Positions 1-7,436 of a stretch of DNA of 19,344 bases are shown one piece after another. The stretch covers positions 1 to 19,344 of the forward strand of contig ASPA01000014.1 of NCBI GenBank assembly GCA_000405605.1. Reading direction: 5' to 3'. The position numbers were made by a program, and so were the translations under genes. Source of the stretch: Atribacteria bacterium SCGC AAA255-G05. GTDB taxonomy: Bacteria > Atribacterota > Phoenicimicrobiia > Phoenicimicrobiales > Phoenicimicrobiaceae. Position 1 is the stretch's first letter, and every line of letters begins with the position of its first letter. Under the pieces are notes generated by a model. That model had not been told where the DNA came from. It saw nothing but the letters and a program-made list of their open reading frames with translations, and ran no database searches.

Positions 1-95
1 AGGTCCTCTTTAACAATAATATCTAAAGTTACAAAGCTCATTTCATAAGTTATCTTTCCTTCTTCATCGTAATTATATATAGTTCCGTTCTCCAA
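1..95. repeat. Left arm of exact 95-bp inverted repeat (inside split lptF/G)
   Basis: Bases 1-95 are the exact reverse complement of 2105-2199 (position p pairs with 2200-p). Identity stops abruptly at 96/2104. The inner edge cannot be tested because it coincides with the window edge. The repeated DNA is coding sequence of the permease jellyroll domain. Confidence 0.95.
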
Positions 96-734
96 TTTCC
101 AGGTATCGACCACCCACTTGCCGCTCTTGGCAGTTATCATTCGGGGAAATTTTTCCCGGGTCATTTCATAGACCATAATATCCTGCATAACCATATTTTT
201 TTCATCAAGATGATTTATATAAAAGTAACGGTTTTCAGCATCACGGAAAAAGACATTTCGTCTGATGTTGGGTGGACCTTTTTTTAATACAATCTCACGG
301 ATAATATTTTGGGAGATATGGTTAGCTTCGGGGACAATGTAGTCATTGATCATAAAAGCCAAAATACTTATGGCAAAAGCAGCAATTATAAATGGAATCA
401 TTATTCGGCGCAGGCTTATCCCTCCTGCTCTCATAGCAGTTATCTCACCATCTGTAGATAGGCGGCCAATAGCCAGTTCGCTGGAAGCCAGAAGAGATAT
501 AGGGAAGGTCACTACTAAAAATGCCGGAAGGCGATAGGCTAATAATTTTATAATATATGGCCAGGCTACCTTCTTGTTAATCAACATATCCATTAACTCG
601 AAGAGAGTCTGCATAATCAGCATAATGGTTAGAGCAGCAACAGCCAGAGCCACAAAACTCATTACTTCCTTTACAATATAGCTGTCTAATATCTTTGGAC
701 GTGAAAACTTCCCGATAGATGTATTTATAGCCAT
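1..734 (-). CDS. LptF/LptG-family LPS export permease, N-terminal part (broken or split)
   Basis: This is the N-terminal two thirds of an inner-membrane permease of the YjgP/YjgQ (LptF/LptG) family, which with LptB extracts LPS from the inner membrane. The reading frame opens at ATG 734-732 and is still open at position 1 (244 codons plus two bases). Three hydrophobic segments are visible: one just after the start (residues ~25-50), a second around the stretch LPAFLVVTFPISLLASSELA, and a third ending in AFMINDYIVPEAN, the typical entry into the periplasmic jellyroll domain. The jellyroll begins (VFFRDAENRYFYINHLD) and is then cut. The missing C-terminal part lies on the opposite strand at 2105-2578; bases 1-95 are repeated there exactly in inverted orientation. 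Joining the pieces at the shared segment gives an in-frame gene of 371 codons, the usual family length. I cannot tell LptF from LptG. The family call is secure; the broken state may be an assembly effect. Confidence 0.88.
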   Translation of the reverse strand, partial: MAINTSIGKFSRPKILDSYIVKEVMSFVALAVAALTIMLIMQTLFELMDMLINKKVAWPYIIKLLAYRLPAFLVVTFPISLLASSELAIGRLSTDGEITAMRAGGISLRRIMIPFIIAAFAISILAFMINDYIVPEANHISQNIIREIVLKKGPPNIRRNVFFRDAENRYFYINHLDEKNMVMQDIMVYEMTREKFPRMITAKSGKWVVDTWKLENGTIYNYDEEGKITYEMSFVTLDIIVKED

Positions 735-785
735 CACCCCATACTGAAAATATTTTTATAAGTATATCATATTTTTATTTTTTAC

Positions 786-862
786 AAAAGGTAAACTTTG
801 GTGCCAGGCACTAAAGTTGTCGTTTCGTGAACTTTAGTGCCTGGCACCAAAGTTTACCTTTT
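786..862. repeat. Long perfect palindrome with GTGCCTGGCAC core (REP-like hairpin)
   Basis: A perfect inverted repeat with 33-bp arms (786-818 and 830-862) around an 11-base loop. It lies between the divergent starts of the lptF/G fragment and the DUF1573-TPR gene, so it would fold in the leader or promoter zone. Its arms carry the core GGTGCCAGGCAC and its complement. A related single-hairpin copy lies at 5980-6015. Similar GTGCCTGGCAC palindromes are widespread intergenic repeats, often thought to be moved by REP-associated tyrosine transposases; no such transposase is in this window. It could also act as a bidirectional terminator. Confidence 0.9.
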
Positions 863-876
863 TAGTTTTTGTAGAT

Positions 877-905
877 TTGCTAAAGACGATTATGTATTAT
901 ATAAT
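877..905 (+). promoter_or_regulatory. Probable sigma-70-type promoter for the DUF1573-TPR gene
   Basis: TTGCTA (877-882) and TATAAT (900-905) are separated by 17 bases. Transcription would start near 912, leaving a leader of about 30 bases before ATG 942. The -10 box is a perfect consensus match and the -35 box matches 4 of 6 bases. Confidence 0.55.
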
Positions 906-941
906 TTAAGGGATTAAAAATTAAGGGGAAAATATGGAGAT

Positions 942-2090
942 ATGACGAACAGACACATGAAAAATAATGCAGATAAAAAGAAAAGAATTTTTTCTTTAAT
1001 AATTTATATTACTTTTTCTTTATTTTTTATTCTTATAGCCCAAGCTTTACCGATGTACAGCGCTACAACTATCGCCCTGGCTGGCACTGGTCCCTCTATT
1101 TATTTTCCGGAAGATTCATGGGATTTTGGAGAAATTACTCCTGATGAGCTCCCTACCCATATCTTTAAATTCAGAAATATAGGGGATGAAGTTTTAATTA
1201 TTAAAGGAACCAGGGTTAGTTGTGAATCCTGTATCGACCCTCTGATTTCTACTAAAGAACTTAACCCGGGAGAAGAGAGCGAATTAGAAATTACGGTTAA
1301 TTCACTGGACATGATAGGACGTTTCACTAAAAGAGTTAACCTGGAATCTAACGACCCGGTTAATCCTCTGGTAACAGTTACTGTTTCCGGGTTTATTAAA
1401 GAAAAAAATGAATTTGTTGCTCAGACTCCTTTTAGGTTAGGAATGTCTTATTTTAGCAGGGGGGAATATGATGAAGCTATTATTGAATTTGAAAAATCAA
1501 TCGAATTAGACGAAAACCACACAGAGAGTTACTATTATCTGGGGCAATGTTACCTGCAAAAAGGGATTATGGAATATCACAATAAAAATATTTTAAAGGC
1601 CTACAGTCTTTATCGGAAAGCCAATAAGTTCGCGGAGCAAGTCATCCCTCAATATGAAAAAAATATCGAAAATAATCCGGAAGATTTAAACAATTATCTT
1701 AGATTAGGATATATTTATGAAGTAAGAAGCATAGTTCCTTTTGTTAATGATTATGATAAAGCCCTGAAATATTACTTAAAAGCTTTAGATTTAACAACCG
1801 CAACAGGCCCTTCTCCGGCAGGGAATGCGGGAATTATCGTTTACCTTAATACCAGGGTGGGATGTATATATTTTGAAGAGAAAAAATATTCTCAAGCCAT
1901 AGAATATTTAGAGAGCGCGATAAAAATGTCTTCCCACAACGCAGAAGCTTACTATTATTTAGGATTATCTTATGATAAAATAGGAGAAATAGAAAAAGCC
2001 CGACAATTCCTTTCCCTGGTAATAGAACTTGCCCCCCAATCGGAATTTGCTCTGGAAGCGGAAAAAGAATTGAAGAAAATAAATAAATAG
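942..2090 (+). CDS. Exported DUF1573-TPR protein
   Basis: A 382-residue protein with a hydrophobic export segment (residues ~15-48), a DUF1573-type immunoglobulin-like domain (~52-152) and tetratricopeptide repeats from ~163 to the end. The DUF1573 part shows the family pattern WDFGEI, then HIFKFRNIGDEVL, then a cysteine pair (Cys94, Cys97 in VSCESC) and the closing strand pattern. TPR-like helices are clearest at GMSYFSRGEYDEAIIEFEKS and AYYYLGLSYDKIGEIEKARQ. DUF1573 proteins are exported; TPRs bind protein partners, so a periplasmic scaffolding role is plausible but inferred. ATG 942 is preceded by GGGGAA and GGAG; a second in-frame ATG is at 957. The gene is divergent from the lptF/G fragment, and the stop is followed by two copies of CAAGTTG leading straight into the 95-bp repeat. 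Confidence 0.8.
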   Translation: MTNRHMKNNADKKKRIFSLIIYITFSLFFILIAQALPMYSATTIALAGTGPSIYFPEDSWDFGEITPDELPTHIFKFRNIGDEVLIIKGTRVSCESCIDPLISTKELNPGEESELEITVNSLDMIGRFTKRVNLESNDPVNPLVTVTVSGFIKEKNEFVAQTPFRLGMSYFSRGEYDEAIIEFEKSIELDENHTESYYYLGQCYLQKGIMEYHNKNILKAYSLYRKANKFAEQVIPQYEKNIENNPEDLNNYLRLGYIYEVRSIVPFVNDYDKALKYYLKALDLTTATGPSPAGNAGIIVYLNTRVGCIYFEEKKYSQAIEYLESAIKMSSHNAEAYYYLGLSYDKIGEIEKARQFLSLVIELAPQSEFALEAEKELKKINK

Positions 2091-2104
2091 AAACAAGTTG
2101 CAAG

Positions 2105-2199
2105 TTGGAGAACGGAACTATATATAATTACGATGAAGAAGGAAAGATAACTTATGAAATGAGCTTTGTAACTTTAGATATTATTGTTAAAGAGGACCT
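2105..2199. repeat. Right arm of exact 95-bp inverted repeat (inside split lptF/G)
   Basis: The exact reverse complement of 1-95. The outer edge lies in a short period-7 sequence (two CAAGTTG units at 2095-2107) downstream of the DUF1573-TPR gene. The only homology across the junction is a few bases ending in TTGGAG. Confidence 0.95.
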
Positions 2200-2578
2200 G
2201 CAAAAATTCTTTAAAAACCAGAGAACTCCACAGGAAATGAGCAGTAAGGAATTAAGACAACAGATAGACATTTTACAACAAGCAGGTGCAGATACTAAAA
2301 ATTTTGAAGTAGATTTCTATATGAAATATTCTATCCCTTTTAGCGGATTAATCTTTGTACTGTTGGGGGTGCCCTTGGGCTTACGGGTAAAACGCGGGAG
2401 CAAAGCTACAGGAGTAATCTTAAGCATTGTTTTGGTTTTGCTTTATTATGTCCTCCTTTCCACTACCAGGTCTATGGGACGGGGAGGAATGTTATTACCG
2501 ATTCTGGCAGCCTGGTCGCCTAATATGGTTTTTGGTGTTTTAGGGATATTTATTATGTTGGGAGCAGAGAAGAAGTGA
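2105..2578 (+). pseudogene. LptF/LptG-family permease, C-terminal part (no own start)
   Basis: This open frame encodes the C-terminal third of the permease whose N-terminal part lies at 1-734 on the other strand. After the end of the jellyroll domain it has the three closing membrane segments of the family: SIPFSGLIFVLLGVPLGLRV, then GVILSIVLVLLYYVLLS, then a last segment ending VLGIFIMLGAEKK. The motif PFSGLIFVLLGVPLG is highly characteristic of LptF/LptG. The frame opens at a TTG that is simply the first codon of the duplicated segment, has no ribosome-binding site, and would start in the middle of a domain, so it is not a real gene start. Bases 2105-2199 duplicate 1-95. lptD follows on the same strand, a natural neighbour. 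Either a rearranged gene or an assembly junction; the family call is secure. Confidence 0.85.
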
Positions 2579-2770
2579 ATTTGGTTAGTTAGTTAGCTGG
2601 TTAATTGGTTAATTAGCTGGGATAAAGATTAGTTAGGATAAGATGCAAGATGGGGTAGTCGTTAGTGAAAACAGTATCGAGTATCGAGTATATAGTATAT
2701 AGTTAGAAAAAGAAAAAATACAAGATAATTTGGTTAGCTGGTTAGTTGCTTAAAAGGAAGCATAAGAAAT
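2579..2770. repeat. Intergenic octamer and heptamer arrays
   Basis: Positions 2583-2620 form a period-8 array of GGTTAATT-like units. Positions 2673-2704 form a period-7 array: two units AGTATCG, then two AGTATAT. A further octamer-like piece lies at 2731-2750, next to the AAGGAAG ribosome-binding site of lptD (2754-2760). No gene is visible. Confidence 0.85.
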
Positions 2771-5000
2771 ATGATACAAAGTGGAAAAGTAAAAATTGTA
2801 ATAACTTTTATAGCAATATTTACACTAATTTTGGGGATAAACCTGGGAAGTCTGAATTTCGGGTTTACCATGGTATCATTTGCGCAAGAGATGGGAGAAA
2901 TGGGAGAGACCGAAGGGATATTGGAGACAGATGAAGCACAAGATACACCATCAACCGAAGAAGCTGTAGATACAGATAGAACAGAAGGAGAACAAGCAAC
3001 AGAGGCAGAGGCGGAAACAGAAGAAGAATTAGATATTTCCCTTATTGCTGAATACATAACTTATGAAAAGGTAGAGGGAGAAGACCTGATTATCGCCAAA
3101 GACGGAGTACAGTTTAAATATCAGGATATAGAGATAAAAGCTGGTTACTTGAAAATCAATTTAACCACTAACCTTCTCTTCGCCTCCGGAGAGGTCTTCT
3201 TTAAACAAGATGAGACTGAAACTAACTGTGAGGAACTCACCTATAACTGGAAGACTAAAAAAACAATTCTGCTACGCTTGAGGGGTGAATTAACCGGGGA
3301 AGGCATCAAGGGAAAACTCTATTATCAGGGAGAAAAGATGGAAAATTTCCCCGAAACAGTAGAATTTCAAGAAGGAAGTTTTACCACCTGTGAATTGGAA
3401 GAGCCTCATTATCGCATAGTCGCCAAAGAAATGATAATCTATCCCAAAGATAAAATAATCGCCCGTAATATTTCCTGGTATGAAGGCGAAATTAAAATCC
3501 TTACCCTGCCCTATTTCCTTATTTTTTTAGACCGCAAAACCCAGCAGCCCATTCTTCCCAAGATAGGGCAAAATAGTGCCGATGGCTGGTTTGTGAAAAC
3601 AAATTTTAATTACTATATAGATGAAAAATCTTACGGAACCCTATACTTTGATTGGTTTGAAGAAAGAGGAATCGGAGTCGGCTTTGAACATACTTTAGAA
3701 ATCGGTGAAGAAAATAATCCCGGAGAAACTTTATTTTCTTTATATCAAATTAAAGAAAAAAATACCAACCAAATTAAATTAACCGGAGAATTAAACTACA
3801 AGCAGGAATTTAAAGAAGAAAATATAAAAACTCAGGTAATTTTAAATTATAACGGCACTAAAACCAGCGGTTCAACTCCCTCTAATGTTTTAAAATCTCA
3901 ATTTAGCCTTGATAAGGTTGGAGAAAATTATAATCTTAAGCTTACCGGTAAATATAATTTTAGCGGCGAGGAACTGGAAAATATAAATCTTGATGGAAAT
4001 ATCACCCTAAAACATAACTATACTATCAGTGATGAATTAAGTTCGGCTTTGACTTTACTTTATACTGATAAAAATCCTAACAACCAGGAAGCGGATCGTG
4101 AATTTAAACCAAATTGGAATTTAAAATATAAAGGGGACGGTTATACTTTGGATATCATTGCAGAAAAAAGGTTTGATTTAGATGGCGATACTTTCACCGA
4201 AGAGAATGTTTCAAAAGTGATTGACCGTTTACCGGAATTTATTTTTAAAAAACCTTCTGCCCAAATTGGAGAAACTAAAATTACTTACACCATTGAGGGT
4301 TCGATAGGTCATTTTCATGAAGCATCCACTGAAGAAGATAATGTGCGCGGAGAAATGAGCCTTAACCTTAAAAGACCATTTGATTTCGGGGATTATATTA
4401 CCATTACTCCTACCGGAATTTTTCAGCAGGATGTTTATTTAACCGGGGAAGCCCGATATCTTCTGGGCGGGAAAATTGATGTGAAAGCTTCTTATGAAGA
4501 TTTCATTTCGTTCACTTTATCATATAACTATAACAAAACAGAAGGTCCCACACCTTTTAATTTTGACTATATTGCACCTTTAACCAATACAGTTAGCGGA
4601 AAATTAACCCTGACACCCTCTGAAAAAATTAAGTTGGATTTTTCTACCAATTATAATTTTGTTACCGAAAATTTTGGAAATCTGGTAGGTAAATTAGAAT
4701 ACAAGCCCAAAGAAAATTGGAAGCTTGATTTTAGTACCGGCTATAATCTTAATACAATGGATTGGAATAAAAAAAATAAACACCCAGCTTGACCTGCAAT
4801 TGACTGAAGATTGGAAAGTAAAGTATAAGGGTGTGGTAGATTTAGATGATTTTAAACTTACCAATAGTGTGGTGGGAATTACCAGGGACCTTCATTGCCG
4901 GGAAATAACCATAAACTATAAGCAGGCTACCAAATCTATCTGGGTGGAATTCTACATCAAGGCCTTCCCTACGGAGAAGATAACTATCGGGGGACAGTGA
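2771..5000 (+). CDS. lptD: LptD (OstA) outer-membrane LPS translocon, with a frameshift
   Basis: LptD inserts LPS into the outer leaflet of the outer membrane. The main frame (2771-4792) encodes 673 residues: signal sequence (~1-38, ending SFAQ), a very acidic low-complexity segment (~40-88), an OstA/LptA-like periplasmic domain (~90-240) with Cys153 and Cys207, the latter in the family motif TTCELEEPHYR, and a long beta-barrel. The last barrel part lies in the next frame up to TGA 4998-5000 and includes the typical RDLHC segment and the ending FYIKAFP. The frames switch in an A8 run at 4769-4776. With seven A the gene would be a continuous 742-residue protein. As written, the product ends NKKNKHPA and lacks the final strands and the third conserved cysteine. 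AAGGAAG lies about 10 bases before ATG 2771. It may be a sequencing error, a real mutation, or a site corrected by slippage. Confidence 0.88.
4769..4776 (+). other. A8 homopolymer at the lptD frameshift
   Basis: Eight consecutive A separate the two reading frames of lptD. Removing one A restores the frame and gives WNKKINTQLDLQL across the joint, which flows into the conserved LptD C-terminus. Runs of this length are known sites of polymerase slippage and of sequencing error. Confidence 0.85.
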
Positions 5001-5373
5001 GACAGTCGTTAGTCGTTAGTATTTAGTCGTTAGTATAAGATACAAGACAATATAATTGCCCGATTGACCAATTTGCCGATTGACCGATTAAATTAGTCAT
5101 TAGCGAATGGAATGGTGAATAGTGTTAGTATATGGTTAGCGTATAGCATACAGCGTTTAGCGTTTGCGCATAGGCGCGGGTTTTAAGTGTAAATTAGCGG
5201 ATAGTTTATTCGTATCTCGTGAATCGTATCTCGCAAATAAAAAAAGAAAATAGAAATTGAGAGAAAATAACACGTAGGAGCTTATTGTATACGCCCCCAA
5301 TAATCTATATAAAACCGTAGGACAGATTTCTCGCCTGTCTATTTTTTAGCTGATTGGCCAGTTAATTATATTA
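5001..5373. repeat. Intergenic region: heptamer/octamer arrays and a two-hairpin module
   Basis: There is no gene between the convergent lptD and lipoprotein genes. Period-7 arrays: 5004-5038 (units like AGTCGTT), 5138-5165 (AGCGTTT type) and 5211-5238 (CGTATCT type). Period-8 array: 5054-5093 (GATTGACC type, five units). At 5274-5339 sits a composite of two hairpins which reappears in inverted orientation at 10735-10802. No convincing terminator was found for either gene. Confidence 0.85.
5274..5339 (-). repeat. Two-hairpin composite repeat, copy 1
   Basis: Read on the minus strand: a degenerate hairpin (GACAGGCGAG...CTGTCC), a spacer beginning TACGGTT, then a second imperfect hairpin around GGGCGTATACAATA, ending CTCCTAC. 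The copy at 10735-10802 has the same parts in the same order on the plus strand, and the first hairpin occurs alone in better form at 16250-16268. Confidence 0.75.
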
Positions 5374-5958
5374 TTAAAGAGTTGTTATTACAGCAGTAAC
5401 CTTTTTTATATCAAAATCATCTCCACCATCTCCTGAATCTCCTTCAGAATCATTAATGGTCTTGGAAGAACCCCAATTTGTACTTATAGAGAAATAACCA
5501 TCACTCATGGAATCATAAGTGTGATTATCCGAATCAGTAGTTAACACATTTATATCAATCTTTGTGGGATCTCCTAAATCACTGATAGCAACAGTTACCT
5601 GAAACTTATTAGTACCGGTAATACTACCTCCGTAAAAATAGGATTCAGAATCATCTTTTACCTGTGCGAAATAAAATGATTCCATCCAGTCTAGTTTGAT
5701 ATAATAGTAACCATCATCCCATAAATTTACATCCTCCCCAGGCCCATCTGTAGAATCACTATCAGCATCAAATACAATATAATATATTCCTTCATCAGTA
5801 TTAATTTCCCCTGCTACCTCTACTATTATTTCTAATTGATATTCCGTCCCTGGCTCTGGTTCAGGTCCCTCAGGCCAGCGCGCACATCCGGATACTCCCG
5901 CTATTATTCCTATCATTAATAAGATAATTATTACTCTTTTTAGGTTTATAATTCTCAT
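5374..5958 (-). CDS. Small acidic lipoprotein of unknown function
   Basis: A 194-residue predicted lipoprotein. ATG 5958-5956 is chosen because GAGGGG lies 8 bases upstream and the product then starts with a compact signal sequence (MRIINLKRVIIILLMIGI) ending in the lipobox GVSGC (Cys25). The frame stays open to an ATG at 6003, but that extension is translated from the palindromic repeat and would bury the signal peptide. The mature part starts with a Pro/Glu-rich linker (WPEGPEPEPG), continues as a beta-rich acidic domain (YYIVFDADSDSTDGPGED, then DGYYYIKLDW), and has an Asp/Gly-rich stretch near the end (EGDSGDGGDDFD). I recognise no family. It lies 58 bases behind lptA on the same strand, so it may share that transcript, but a hairpin repeat sits in the gap and could separate them. 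Confidence 0.72.
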   Translation of the reverse strand: MRIINLKRVIIILLMIGIIAGVSGCARWPEGPEPEPGTEYQLEIIVEVAGEINTDEGIYYIVFDADSDSTDGPGEDVNLWDDGYYYIKLDWMESFYFAQVKDDSESYFYGGSITGTNKFQVTVAISDLGDPTKIDINVLTTDSDNHTYDSMSDGYFSISTNWGSSKTINDSEGDSGDGGDDFDIKKVTAVITTL

Positions 5959-5979
5959 AAAATCGCCCCTCAATACTAA

Positions 5980-6015
5980 AAGGTAAACTTTAGTGCCTGG
6001 CACCTTTGGTTTACT
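5980..6015. repeat. GTGCCTGGCAC palindrome, second copy
   Basis: An imperfect hairpin with core AGTGCCTGGCACC, flanked by GGTAAAC on the left and GTTTAC on the right. It shares its core and flanks with the large palindrome at 786-862. It ends directly before the lptA stop codon (6017-6019) and precedes the lipoprotein ribosome-binding site, so it could attenuate or stabilise the lptA transcript. Confidence 0.8.
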
Positions 6016-6016
6016 T

Positions 6017-6703
6017 TTAATCTAATTTGATGCCGCTTCGGACATTTCCTTCGACCTCTAATCTTTCGCTGTCAATATAAAAGACGGCTTTGTCTCCGCT
6101 AATCCATCTTTTGTTATCTTGTTCTTCAATTTTTACTTTCCCGGTCAAGTCTATTTTCTGCTCTTTATCATTATATATTGCTTCCTCAGCAGTGATAGTA
6201 TAATCTTTCTTAAATATTTTTACTTCTCCGGTGGCAGTTAAATCCTGGGTATCAGTAAAAATCTCCAGGTTATTACAATTCCAGGTAATGTTATCTTCTT
6301 TCTCTTCTTTGTCTTTCCTCTCCTGAACCAATATTACTTTTTCCTGAAAGATATATTTTTTATCATTAAGAAAAGCTTCGAGGTTCTCTCCGGTAATAGT
6401 GATATCGCTCTGGACTAATTTTATATCGCCTTTTATCTGGCCAATTTTTTTATCTACGTCAAAATCAGCTCCCTGAGCAGTTAGAGTGATATCTTCCTGG
6501 GTAACAATGACATTTCCTTCAAAGATCATTTTATCAGTGCTTTTATCATAAGTTACATTATCTGCCTCTATATTTACCACCGATTCTTCAGTTTCTTTTT
6601 TCTCTTCCTGGGCAGAAGCACAAAATGATAAAAAAATAATTAGAGAAAAGATAATAAATATTAACAGAAACCTATTAAAATAGAATTTTTTACGATTTTT
6701 CAT
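6017..6703 (-). CDS. lptA: LptA, periplasmic LPS bridge protein
   Basis: LptA forms the beta-jellyroll bridge that carries LPS across the periplasm from LptC to LptD. The 228-residue product has a signal sequence (~1-31, ending CASAQ), then OstA-fold repeats: NIEADNVTYDKSTDKMIFEG, ITLTAQGADFDVDKKIGQIKG, a middle stretch (NLEIFTDTQDLTATGEVKIF), YTITAEEAIYNDKEQKIDLTG and a last repeat ending LEVEGNVRSGIKLD. These strand-turn-strand repeats with G-V endings are the family signature. At 228 residues it is somewhat longer than E. coli LptA (about 185). AAAGGAG lies 12 bases before ATG 6703. lptC is immediately upstream in transcription order and a lipoprotein gene follows. The family call is strong; since OstA-fold proteins are alike, the position next to lptC supports LptA over a free LptD N-terminal domain. 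Confidence 0.88.
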   Translation of the reverse strand: MKNRKKFYFNRFLLIFIIFSLIIFLSFCASAQEEKKETEESVVNIEADNVTYDKSTDKMIFEGNVIVTQEDITLTAQGADFDVDKKIGQIKGDIKLVQSDITITGENLEAFLNDKKYIFQEKVILVQERKDKEEKEDNITWNCNNLEIFTDTQDLTATGEVKIFKKDYTITAEEAIYNDKEQKIDLTGKVKIEEQDNKRWISGDKAVFYIDSERLEVEGNVRSGIKLD

Positions 6704-6836
6704 GGTATGCGAAAACTCCTTTATAATAATTTACCAATTAGCCAATTCACCGATTGACCGATTAAGATAAGAATAAAGATTAGGAAATTAACTCACCAAT
6801 TGACGAATTAGAGATTAAGAGATACGGGACGAGAAA
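6704..6836. repeat. Octamer array between lptC and lptA
   Basis: Four period-8 units at 6733-6764 (ACCAATTA, GCCAATTC type) and a shorter stretch of the same type near 6793-6809. The array lies inside what is probably one transcript. Confidence 0.85.
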
Positions 6837-7421
6837 TTATTCGATTTTGAAAGTTACTTTTACATTTCCCTGTAATTCAAGTTTGTTTAATTCAACATCA
6901 CTGGTGAGCCAGTCGGCGGTAATATTATTTTCCTTTACTATTAATTCCACCGGTTCCTGGCTGGCCAGGGTTTCCTCTTCTGAATTCCAGAAGAATCTAT
7001 TTCCTTTTAAAATATCCCCTTCCTTGGTCTCAATAACTACTTCTCCTACTAATTCCATACTCTTACTTCCCATATCGGCAATACATTTATTAAGTTGGAT
7101 ATTTAGATAAGGTTCATTATCTTTAAAGATAACCGCTTTTTTAATCTTCTCAAAGATAGTCTTTTTTCTATCTTCTGCTAAAGATATTTTATCGGCTTCT
7201 ATCTCCCATTCTTTTTCCCCGGCTTTCATACCTACCACTGTACCTTTTTCTATCTTGACCGGGGCTTCATTTATTTCGATATCTTCTTCCTCAAATTCTT
7301 CAATCTCTTCTTCTGCTTTGCCCGTACCCTCGTCTTTTCCCTTATTGTATATAAAATAAAAAGAAAGTGCTGTGGCCAAAATTACTATTAATATAATCCA
7401 TAAATATTTTCGTTTAAGCAT
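6837..7421 (-). CDS. lptC: LptC, inner-membrane-anchored LPS export protein
   Basis: LptC hands LPS from the inner-membrane LptB-LptF/G complex to LptA. The 194-residue product matches the usual size: an N-terminal membrane anchor (residues ~7-26, WIILIVILATALSFYFIYNK), an acidic linker (~30-52, rich in Glu), then a jellyroll of the LptC type with GTVVGMKAGEKEWEIEADKI, LVGEVVIETKEGDILKGN, the turn FWNSEEETLASQEPVELI and a final strand LELQGNVKVTFKIE. The W/E-rich opening and the SEEETLASQEPVEL segment are typical of the family. ATG 7421 has no clear ribosome-binding site; the upstream peptidase gene stops only 15 bases before it, and its TAA overlaps an ATG (TAATG), so translation may depend on coupling. 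lptA follows after 133 bases. Confidence 0.87.
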   Translation of the reverse strand: MLKRKYLWIILIVILATALSFYFIYNKGKDEGTGKAEEEIEEFEEEDIEINEAPVKIEKGTVVGMKAGEKEWEIEADKISLAEDRKKTIFEKIKKAVIFKDNEPYLNIQLNKCIADMGSKSMELVGEVVIETKEGDILKGNRFFWNSEEETLASQEPVELIVKENNITADWLTSDVELNKLELQGNVKVTFKIE

Positions 7422-7436
7422 ATTATAATAATATCA

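Noticed and set aside
346..537. Open frame on the plus strand inside the lptF/G fragment
   Set aside because: It is the antisense shadow of conserved permease membrane segments.
2105..2578. An independent gene starting at TTG 2105
   Set aside because: It starts in the middle of a conserved domain, has no ribosome-binding site, and its first 95 bases copy the other half of the permease gene.
5959..6003. Upstream ATG (6003) as start of the small lipoprotein
   Set aside because: The extra 15 residues come from the palindromic repeat and would precede a complete lipoprotein signal; GAGGGG fits the ATG at 5958.
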